Part shown: piece by piece, positions 20,383-28,147 of the stretch
Layout of the letters: every line of letters begins with the position of its first letter
Position numbering within the stretch: the first letter of the stretch is position 1
Assembly: GCA_019649035.1 (NCBI GenBank)
Contig: BMAT01006161.1
Location: 377,073 to 405,219 of the forward strand
DNA length: 28,147 bases
From: Elysia marginata
Taxonomy: Eukaryota; Mollusca; Gastropoda; Plakobranchidae
Direction: 5' to 3'
Notes under the pieces: model-generated
The model's database searches: none
What the model was told of the DNA's origin: nothing
The model's input: the letters and a program-made list of their open reading frames with translations, nothing else
Position numbers and translations under genes: made by a program

Positions 20383-22447
20383 TATCTATGATTTCCATTT
20401 TTTTGTAAAGACATGACAACTTCAAAGCAATGTTTTTTGTATTGTGAAAAATCTGCACTGCAATGTCATTCAACTCACGGCTAAAGAAGACCTAGACAAG
20501 CTAAGCACGATAAAAAAAAGAAAAGAAAAATGGATGCCATTCACCAGAGCTACCCATAACATTTTTTAAAACATGCACACAATTTTAGTTGTACCAATTG
20601 TATTTGTTATTTATTTAATGTACTTGTATTACCAGATGAAATCGCTTGTCGATCTCCTCTCACATTAACACTGGAGACCGTATGTACGCAACATCATCCG
20701 ATTGTAATAGTTAGCTGCACTGAGAATCTTAACAAACGGAAAACTGACTAGACTACTCAGGCTTTAATTTGTCAACCAACCGCGGCGGGTGGTTTAACAT
20801 GACTGTCAAATCCAACGCAACGATATAAATCTTTCTCTGTCACTAAGTTTCAGCGTAAGAGCTGTAAGACAATGGAAGCAAAGCCGGTCTTAAATTTTTA
20901 TGCTACCGCATATCGGGGTCTTAGATTTAAACCTGCAGCGATCAAAAGAGACCACCGCGAAACCCTGACATCTGAGCCTTCTATTTGAAGAGAAGATTGA
21001 ATAGAATCGAAGACAGACCTACCACAAGTACAGGTGAAAAACTGCATAGAACAGACCAAAAGATGTAAGTCCAAATAGGCTCTTTTGTGTGTAGATATTG
21101 GAATAATAAAATGATTGTCACAAATGTAAGTTTTGAGGCACAAACAAGCAACAAAAGTAATTTCGAAACTACCCAAAAGAAGGTAAAACACGACCAGTGT
21201 ATACAAAACAATGGGTTTTAAACCCTATACAGAAGGAAAAGAAGGGTGAAAGAAGACGAGAAGTTTGAAGAGAGATGGACCCCTGTCGCCTTGACCATAA
21301 ACTGACCATTAAATGGACATCACAGTGGTGTTAAAGCCACCGCCGAGAAATTGGTCGAGGGCGTAAAACAAGAGGCGACTTCGTGTTTGACGGTGATAAA
21401 AAGCTGCGTGATCTATGATTTAAGAATCAGTGGGGAAGGGGGGGGGGAACCGGAAGAAGGTCGAGAAGAAAGTCCTGCTGCCCTGCCCAGATTTATGGAC
21501 TGCTCGTAAACTACAGGAAACTCCTGACCCGCAAGGAAAATCAACTTGGACCGACGGATTAGCCTCGGTCTAGCCGGCTCTCGGTTTATGTCTCTGTCTG
21601 GCAATCAAAGTTACAAAAAAAGTATTTGATTAAAAAGCGCGCAAATTAGTGTTCCTTTTGGCAAAGTTCCTCTTAGAAAGACAACTGATTGATGGCAAGT
21701 ATGGCCATTTTGCGACCTATTCTCATTTCCAATTGAAATAATAGAACCTATATCTAAAAACTAGGTACATCAAGGTCTTTTTAACAGTTTCAGAAAACAA
21801 TTTTCTGTTTATCAGTTTTATTCAATAGAAGTAATAATTGCAGTATGCTTAAAGCTCTGCAATTCTATTTTTTCTTTTACACTGAATAGTTGTACACCCA
21901 AGTGCATTTCACCCTAGACTTGCTTTTAGGAAATGAGATAATATGATTTTTTATACTTCGATAGGACGAAGCGTTCCAAGAAATCGAACTGTTATGAAAC
22001 CAATCCTGGTCACCGCCTATCCACCAACAAAGTCATAATCCCTTTCTCTTTTCATGGTTTCTTTATTCCCATACAAACTTTATTTTGTGGAAATAGTAAT
22101 TCAAAACTCGTAGATTTGTATCCTATGAGAATTCCTCTTCATGTCAGTACGTATTTTTCCAAACATGTCCTGTTTGTGCACCTTAAAGTTTTTTCGATAC
22201 TGTAGACAAATATCCCAATCGGCAGTAGAATTAACCTACTGCTTATTCATTGCCTCCTCTTGAAAGTAAAATGCGACAGAAAGGGAAAAAAGCTAATCTC
22301 TACATTTCAGTCTCAGGCCTGCACAATTAAGACCCAAGCAGCAGCTGCCCACGGAAGACTTAAACCACAGAATCCTCTGGGATGACCACATCTACTGCTT
22401 ATCTTAATGAAGCGACATCCTCTGAGCTTGGGTTTCAATTATCGCCC

Positions 22448-22572
22448 ATTGGCCAGGGATTGGCTCCATCCCTCTATCACACTCTCCTCAAGCCAGCCTG
22501 CTCTGTCGGAGATTCGAAGTGGCATGCTGAGATTTGGAATCTCCAGGGATTATAGATTGGCGAATGATTGGC
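22448..22572. promoter_or_regulatory. Two phased pairs of inverted CCAAT boxes
   Basis: ATTGGC occurs at 22448-22453, 22459-22464, 22556-22561 and 22567-22572. Within each pair the copies start exactly 11 bp apart, about one helical turn, and the pairs are about 108 bp apart. The word CCAGGGATT also occurs twice (22454 and 22543). ATTGG is the reverse of the CCAAT box bound by NF-Y, so the block could be a promoter or enhancer element. The segment 22330-22575 is GC-richer than its flanks. A plus frame of about 56 codons is open here (with SPIGQGLAPSLYHTLLKP) but has no start and no good splice sites. Confidence 0.35.
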
Positions 22573-22581
22573 TAAATCTTT

Positions 22582-23230
22582 GAATACTGAAAATACGGTG
22601 TTAACACCCGCCAAACAGTCTGAACACTCTAGTTTTTATAGATAGAATTAAAAACAGGCGCATTGTTGGCAAGTGCCAACATTTTAGACCATAGTACTGC
22701 ATAGTGAAATCTACTTTCACTTTCATGATTTTAGGCATTTGATCAGTAAACTTTTGAATTTGAACTGTTATATTTTGGGTAAATTCTTAACAGTGCTAGT
22801 GACAAAAATTGTTTGTAAAACTGTAAAGAATGTAATCCATGATATATTTCTATAAAAAGCACAATAAAACTAAGAAAAATGTGATCCTCTTTGTTCTTTG
22901 TAGCAAATCAAAGGTTCTAAAATAATTATAAAGTTTAAATTGAAATTTACTTTCTTATTTAAATGAAAGAATAGCAAAAGAAGATAACATTTCTTATCGC
23001 AGTTGAGTGTAAAAGTTTTACTCATCTTACTCACTACTTTCTCTTGTTATAGTAGTACTTTAGATCGTTTTAAATGATAAAGCGACTGTAAAACAAAAAT
23101 AAACGTTACGAAACAATAATAACCGATTATTCAGCCACTCGGGAATCGACAATGATGTTATTCCATCCGTGAGCGTCGACTAAGCATGCTGGCAGAGATT
23201 ATCCAGTGGATGGATCAGAGCTACAGCTGA
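22582..23230. other. AT-rich stretch with possible poly(A) signal
   Basis: Apart from the palindrome at 22664, the content is AT-rich and stop-dense in all frames. AATAAA at 22863-22868 is followed by a T/GT-rich stretch (to about 22900), the usual layout of an animal polyadenylation site on the plus strand. No exon can be tied to it. Confidence 0.3.
22664..22681. promoter_or_regulatory. 18-bp palindrome with TTGGC half sites
   Basis: TGTTGGCA and TGCCAACA are exact reverse complements separated by two bases. It contains TTGGC and GCCAA, the half sites of nuclear factor I, but four bases apart instead of the usual five. It lies about 90 bp after the phased CCAAT block. The binding idea is inference; the palindrome is seen directly. 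Confidence 0.4.
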
Positions 23231-23241
23231 CATGTGCATGT

Positions 23242-23249
23242 ATGCAAAT
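23242..23249 (+). promoter_or_regulatory. Octamer motif ATGCAAAT
   Basis: An exact octamer bound by POU-domain (Oct) factors, preceded by alternating CATGTGCATGT. Two more exact copies occur at 14323-14330 and 25938-25945. About one copy per window is expected by chance counting both strands, so this is weak support for regulation. Confidence 0.15.
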
Positions 23250-23272
23250 CCCTCTTCACCGGCTCCCCTCCA

Positions 23273-23287
23273 ACACACACACACACA
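23273..23287. repeat. Short (AC)n microsatellite
   Basis: About seven AC units. On the minus strand it follows at once on the candidate GTATGT donor. Tracts of TG beside a donor are common in animal introns. Confidence 0.9.
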
Positions 23288-23290
23288 TAC

Positions 23291-23487
23291 CATCCCAAGG
23301 CTGGGCTGCCATAGCTTGTAAACTGTCCAACGACCACATCTCCTCGTAAAGCCTGACAGTTTCCTCGCCAGCGCTCACACACGATCATCAAAATCTTGAT
23401 GGAGAGTCCCCAAGCGAAGGATCGAATTTCCTGTCTTGACCGCATGTCGGTGTGGATGGACATGACATTTCCCTCCCGATCCCTTGG
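23291..23487 (-). CDS. Candidate exon next to TG repeat, unknown protein
   Basis: Read on the minus strand, an acceptor-like TCTTTATCATAG ends at 23488. A frame of 65 codons plus two nucleotides follows and ends at a GGGATG/GTATGT donor (GT at 23290-23289). Directly beyond lies the (AC)n, read as (TG)n, which would be the intron start. The peptide is mixed, with REGNVMSIHTDMRSRQE, RSFAWGLSIKILMIVCERW and then a Gly-rich end. The first ATG in frame is at 23463, so it could instead be a first coding exon. Beyond the donor the frame stays open only through the VCVCV of the repeat. The segment is GC-richer than its surroundings, so a long open frame is partly expected. I do not recognise a family. 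Confidence 0.25.
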
Positions 23488-23499
23488 CTATGATAAAGA

Positions 23500-24760
23500 C
23501 TGTTATCGCCAACTTGCCAAAACAGGTCCGTTGTCTTTAGGAAAGTGGGTTTAAAGTTAGATCGGCCTCAAACAATGAAGGTACGTGAAGTTAATTGAAA
23601 AAAAACTCATCTCGTAATAGTATTTGTTGATACTTGCGACTAAAAACACATAATTATAATAAGGTGATTTCTTCTGTGCGCTTACTAAAAAATCTGAGTC
23701 GGTGCAAGTCTTTAATGCAATAACTAAAGTGATAAATTCACACGTTGATACTTTTGACTACATGCTTTAAAGGTTTAAAACTGTTACGCTTGATTTTGTC
23801 TGAATATACAATACCATAATGTTCCTGCTTAAGTGGAAAACTCTCTCTCTCTCTCTGTACTCTATTCTCTTTAGCTACCAAGAAGTCTATGAAAACGACA
23901 CTTAAGGTTAAGGAAGTCGCACCTTACATCCCCGACATCATTCAGTCTAGATCATTGTCATCTTCACTAACTTCTAACCACATGGCATCTGTCAATTAAG
24001 CCCTCTCATTGTCTGTGTCCACTCAGTTAAGTCTGATGAAAGGAACGTTGGAATTGCAGAGTTTAGTTGCTCCCAGAGTAGAATGAGTGATATAGATTAC
24101 CCCGTGGTCTATAGCGTTCTGGACAGGACAACCCTCAAAAGAAGGCGCTTCACTGAGTAATCAATAGTAATTCCCCCGTTTAAAGACGTTTGTGGGTCAA
24201 ATCTTCTTTTTTATCTCCAGAAAATAGTGTTTGTCTTGCGTTGTCTTTGGTCTAAAAGATCCTAAAAAATGGAAGCACTGATTTGATCAAGATAATGAAA
24301 CGAAACTTCTAATGTATGCCGATCATTGATTAATTTTAGGTCAAGAAGGGGTTGAATAGATCAATGTCGCAAGGAGGCAAAGTAAAAGAGAAAGGGAGAG
24401 GAGAGAACAGAGATACAGACATGGATGAAGACAAGCAGTCTAAGGTGAGATTGGGATAAATGAAAAATGTTAAATTGAAATAGAAAGGAAATACCAACAG
24501 AAAAGTACCACAGATTCAGTCGAATGAAAATGTTTTTGGTTTTGCAAAGTACCGGTACATATACTGCCAATTGGATGAATGTTTGTACTAGAGTGTGTGT
24601 GTGGTGGGGGGGAGAGAAGGAACGCCTCTAGTGCCATGCACGCTAATTATAGAAGGATTTCATCTTAGTCTACATATATCGACTTCAAACGCCTTTCCTA
24701 CAAGTTCCATTCTCATAAAAAGGTAACAACGACGAAACTTAAGTCCACATAGCAGAGGAT
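23500..24760. other. Non-coding stretch
   Basis: No supported gene. Contains (CT)8 at 23841-23856, a purine-rich block at 24370-24500 and a GT-rich run at about 24592-24612. The minus frame at 24361-24570 is Phe/Ser/Leu-rich and unsupported. Confidence 0.55.
23841..23856. repeat. (CT)8 microsatellite
   Basis: Eight pure CT units, the shortest of the CT/GA tracts in the window. Confidence 0.93.
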
Positions 24761-24776
24761 CGAAAACTGCTTCATT

Positions 24777-24977
24777 TTGCAAGGTTACACTAGAAAGATG
24801 GGTGCACGGTATGCCGGTGAGCCCCAACGACCAGCACCCTTGAAGTACGAGGTCTTTGCACTAAGCAATGATACCACAGAGAAGACAAGGCGCGTTCCTC
24901 CTGGAAGCTATCAAACTCGTGATGAAGCCACGCCGAGACGAGTGCCATTTGGTACGCCGGGATTTTTGTTTATGTAG
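24777..24977 (+). CDS. Short GC-richer open frame, unknown product
   Basis: A frame ending with TAG at 24975-24977, clearly GC-richer than the AT-rich flanks. It can start at ATG 24798-24800, giving 59 residues. It may also be entered after a TTTTGCAAG that would serve as a weak acceptor, making it a terminal exon. The peptide is hydrophilic and rich in Arg, Pro and Thr, with YEVFALSNDTTEKTR followed by RVPPGSYQTRDEATPRR and a short end, FGTPGFLFM. No signal peptide or membrane segment is visible. The Pro-Gly-Ser-Tyr and Pro-Arg-Arg pattern loosely recalls short proteins of ciliary microtubules, but this is not enough for a call. A second frame overlaps at 24868-25143 and runs into the GA tract; I regard it as a shadow. 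Confidence 0.22.
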   Translation: MQGYTRKMGARYAGEPQRPAPLKYEVFALSNDTTEKTRRVPPGSYQTRDEATPRRVPFGTPGFLFM

Positions 24978-25055
24978 CCGGTATTGTCAGAGGAGGACCT
25001 CCTCGTGGGAAATAATGTTTGGACCCCGCGAAGGTTTGTTTGGAAGATCAAGGTT

Positions 25056-25077
25056 CGAGAGAGAGACAGACAGACAG

Positions 25078-25118
<41 letters not shown>

Positions 25119-25134
25119 GAGGGAGAAAGAGAAA
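25056..25134. repeat. Compound GA/GACA/CA microsatellite
   Basis: GA units, then four GACA units, CACA, about 17 further GA units and a GAGGGAGAAA end. The Arg/Glu end of the overlapping plus frame comes from it. Confidence 0.95.
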
Positions 25135-26097
25135 ACCATGTAAGTTTTGGTCATACAGTAAATAGTGTTAGTTATAAGTATCTCCAGAGATTAATACAAA
25201 ACACTGCAGGAATCTGTGACGGGTGAATTCCTCTAAAAAGTAGTTTTTCAGATTTAGAGTGCAACTACTCGTCGTCATATGGTGTGAATCGTGCAAGTGA
25301 ACAGGTAAAAAAAAACACAGTGGACATTAAATACAAGTCCTGTTGTAAAGTTCTTTGGCATTACCGACTCCTCCAAAGCTACAAGAGACAAAAGTGGCGA
25401 GCTGAAAAATGACTTGCTTTGTCGTTGTAAGAAAAACTGCATCAGCCTTCAAAACGCAAAGCACTAAAAGTTAATGCGTCGTCTTGTTTCAGCGTAATAA
25501 GGAAAAACTGTCTTTTTATAAATTTTGCGAAGAAATTTAAATCTCATTAGAAAAATAGTGTAGGTAATATGCTGCATCCCATAGGAATAAAATTGCGGAT
25601 AAATCTACTGGAAAAATTTAAAAACTCGCAGTCCTAAAAGAAAGTTTACAAATAGTGAAAGGCGGAAATTTTGAACAAGGAATGAGCAGTAAAATGAGAA
25701 AAATAAAGACGAACTGAAGCCAATTTATTTTTCGCACTATCATTCTTTTAATGCCAAAACGGCACAAAAAAGTAATAAAAGTAGTATCACCAAAAACCTT
25801 AATATCTTTAAACGATTTAACGTTGATAAATATTTTTAATGTTCACCTAAAGTTTTAATAATCTTTTAAAATTTAACTTTCCAAAAAAACCTGTGTTATT
25901 TCCTAGTTGGGAACTGTTAATGTTGGAAAATTTAGCGATGCAAATAAAAGTTAAAGCGAGCTAAAACCATACTGTGGTTTTGCAAAATTGAAAAAAAAAA
26001 CAACCAAAGACAAAAAAAACAAAACAAAATCTTCCGCTATTTACGAAGAAGAAAAGCGCAAAAGAGCGGTGGTGAAGAAAGCCACAGAAAGGCCATG

Positions 26098-26126
26098 TAT
26101 CCTATTACCTATAGGATATATCCTAT
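26098..26126. repeat. Alternating ATCCTAT/ATAGGAT palindrome
   Basis: TATCCTAT (26098-26105) pairs exactly with ATAGGATA (26111-26118) around a 5-nt loop. A third copy, ATCCTAT (26120-26126), can pair with the same middle arm, giving two mutually exclusive hairpins. Confidence 0.75.
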
Positions 26127-27287
26127 ATCTGAGACATTTGTAACATAAGAACATTTCGAAACTCTACGCTCTTCTGTGAGGCTTGGTGCTCCCTCATAAG
26201 ATTTGTAAACATCATTTCATCCTACGCCCCAATGACCCAAGATGTTTTAAGCTTGCATATCTATAATAATCATGATGAGCTACATTGGATCTTTGATATA
26301 TAACCTTAGAGTCTGTATGATAGTTTTAAACTCCCCAAGATCCTTGTGGCTGCTAGTTAGTTGTTTATGTGTTGTCAAAACTGTGACGAGATGCCATCCA
26401 TACTTTACGTCTTGGTCTAGTTTAGGCACGTTTACAAGTTATCTTAAAAGGATTTTTTATAGACTTTGTTAACAATAACTTTGTGGTTTTGGAGAGTAGG
26501 GTGTGGAGTATGATATGATGATAGAAGTTTTGGTTTTTTATAATTTTTTTCTGAAACGTAAAATATACCATAAATCTTTATGATAAGAAAGAGGGCGAGC
26601 TATCCCTAAGAGCAATTTCGTTGAATGAACTTTAGGCAGAAAATCGTAATACATGTATTGGATAACGATAGAAAAGATACAAAATTCTAAATTCATTGTT
26701 AAAACGCCTATTTCTTAACATCAAAGTACGTTAAAAGGGTATGATATTATAGAGGTTGTGTTTAGCACACTTTTGTCGGGAAATAAATGTTTTTCCAATC
26801 AATGAATGTTTACTAAAGGCTATTATTTTAGCTTTGTTTTACTACACCAGTGTAAATTCTACGCGTAAAGAAATTTTCATGCATTCATTTATACAGTGCA
26901 TCATAACATCAGAGGTTGTTAACTGTAGACACGATTGTTCTCGAGAAGTCTCTATAGCTTTTTGAATAGCCCCTTTTATAGAGTGGACTGGATCGCTAGT
27001 ATTTTTTGGGGGTGTTTTTTTCCTTTACTCTCTTAAAAAAACAACATAAAAAGTAAAACGGATCTGAGTGATTGTGAAATGAGATACTGTGAGTTCTTGA
27101 GAATTATGCCAACCATAGAGTAGGTTGCAGAGACGCATAAATTTAACAGCTGTTTTTCTGGGAAAGTGCGTATATTGCTTGGATTTTTGTATTTTCTTAA
27201 GTGCTTAACTGATGTAACATAAATAGAAAAGAAATTAAGGAATGAGAAAGAAAGTTAATCATTTAGAAGTAGAGAGACAGAATTGGA

Positions 27288-27300
27288 GGGGGGGGGGGGG
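27288..27300. repeat. Poly-G run of 13
   Basis: Thirteen consecutive G inside purine-rich sequence. With the G14 at 5802 and the G10 at 21438, these are the long homopolymers of the window. Confidence 0.95.
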
Positions 27301-27616
27301 ATAGAGCAAGGGAATAGGGGAGATGGCGACAGGTAGGCAAGAAAACTGAAATTCTGAGGAAAGTAGGGGGGTGTGTGCATGCAGTTATGAAGCATGTTCA
27401 ATGTACAATAGGTTGTTTGATGTAAGAAAATACACACACAAAAATCATGAAGAGCTTCTATCACAAGATGAATTCGTGTAAAACATCTTTACCAGAATTA
27501 AAAAGGCAGCCAGACAATGTAAAGTATAATGGACATGCTAAGACTAAGAGAAAGATATCCACTATGGACACGACTGCTACCACCTAGAGACCGAGATTGA
27601 TAAGAGCCGGGGGTAC

Positions 27617-27820
27617 AGGCACTTGTCCGTGGTAAACTGATCGCATGTCAGAATCAGTTTACTCATGCCTCGATAGCGGCCGAAGAGGCCAGGGGGTGTT
27701 TGTTGTCTTTACCGTAACATTGGGGTAAACAAGCGATTAGCAAGACTTGCCTGTTTGGGTACTGATGCCGTAACGATTGGGAATACTGTAGCCTAGAAGC
27801 CCCTGGTCTACAGGGGGCTA
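27617..27820. other. Cluster of short hairpins
   Basis: Exact pairs are GTAAACTGAT/ATCAGTTTAC (27632-27641 and 27653-27662, 11-nt loop), GGCC/GGCC around GAAGA (27678-27690), TTTACC/GGTAAA (27708-27713 and 27724-27729), and AGCCCCTG with CAGGGGGCT (27798-27805 and 27811-27819, one bulged G). An outer AGGCA/TGCCT pair (27617 and 27666) can extend the first. The block is GC-richer than its left flank and lacks simple repeats. No known RNA family is recognised, and the minus frames here (27663-28008) have no coding support. Confidence 0.4.
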
Positions 27821-28147
27821 CATGGAAAACACCAGGGAAATTTTCTACCTCCTTTTTTAACCGAAGGCAGTATCGGGCAAAGAGGCAAAGAGCAAAATAC
27901 TGATTTGACACACAGTATTTGAATTGAACACCGCAGCGCTGGCCTTGAGTTTGCGTGGTGTTGCATGTGGGATATATTAGGATATAGGTCTAGAGGTCTA
28001 CTCAACATCTCGAGGTCCTGATTAGAGAACCAGAACTGCTGCCGGGTGTTGTGCTATAGCAGTCTATACCCTTGAGAGATACAGATCGCTCAGTGTATAA
28101 GGAAATCAAGGAAACCTAAGGGACGTAAAACTAGAGCGAAATTAAAG
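27821..28147. other. Non-coding end of window
   Basis: Mixed-composition sequence without repeats. Two short minus frames overlap each other; neither has splice signals or a recognised motif. Nothing else seen. Confidence 0.5.

Larger units (their letters stand above)
19166..22320. other. AT-rich non-coding stretch
   Basis: No supported gene across about 3.1 kb. Contents are an AAT array (listed separately), GGGGGCGGGGG at 20245-20255, an AATAAA plus A-run at 20339-20364, and a G10 run at 21438-21447. The minus frames at 19703-19891 and 20898-21211 are hydrophobic and unsupported. The minus frame at 21413-21604 is less biased but crosses the G run and lacks splice signals. Confidence 0.55.
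25135..27580. other. AT-rich non-coding stretch
   Basis: No supported gene over about 2.4 kb. Contents are an A-rich AAC-type run at 25991-26031, a triple alternating palindrome at 26098-26126, a G13 run at 27288-27300 and purine-rich flanks to it. Plus frames at 26272-26472 and 26756-26965 are AT-codon-rich and have no splice or family support. Confidence 0.6.

Noticed and set aside
27632-27662. microRNA precursor
   Set aside because: The stem is only 10 bp with an asymmetric internal loop outside it, well short of the roughly 22-bp arms required; no known mature microRNA sequence was recognised in the window.
1-28147. CRISPR array, bacterial operon, integrated virus, LTR element, Polinton or DNA transposon with transposase
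   Set aside because: No regular spacer-repeat series, no long frames, no terminal repeats of useful length and no conserved motifs of these element classes were seen on either strand.

Overview
The window looks like non-coding DNA, intergenic or deep intronic, from an animal genome. Evidence for a eukaryote: it is AT-rich with no dense coding, no operons and no bacterial-style genes. It carries many GA/CT dinucleotide tracts, a 270-bp AAG/AAC triplet array, an AAT array, tRNA-derived SINE-like pieces with A/B boxes, spliceosomal-type donor and acceptor signals, and a 47-N assembly gap. The density of GA tracts and the tail of the second SINE resemble what I know from lophotrochozoans, gastropods in particular. 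I cannot fix the taxon from this sequence.

Layout. 1-780 is low-complexity purine-rich DNA, then plain AT-rich sequence. 780-1890 holds two degenerate SINE-like units; the second runs into the AAG/AAC array. 1890-9120 is AT-rich filler broken by CT/GA tracts, a 14-G run and purine-rich stretches. 9120-9660 has a short 30-bp duplication and a pyrimidine-rich block. 10661-11551 holds the best plus-strand gene candidate, two phase-compatible exons ending in a stop. It is followed by the N gap (11629-11675). 12300-15480 is dominated by a facing CT/GA pair and a long purine-rich domain. 18045-18288 has a TATA-like box, a GC box and a strong splice donor, which together could be a promoter plus first exon. 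22330-22690 has two helically phased pairs of inverted CCAAT boxes and an 18-bp palindrome. 23291-23487 is a possible minus-strand exon. 24777-24977 is a short GC-richer open frame. 27617-27820 has several short hairpins close together.

No complete gene, no recognisable protein family, no transposase, reverse transcriptase, capsid or CRISPR array could be supported. Most long open frames are shadows of purine/pyrimidine tracts, which give poly-Ser/Leu or poly-Arg/Glu. No set of genes working together is visible. The coding candidates are isolated exon-like segments whose products I do not recognise, so their confidence is low.
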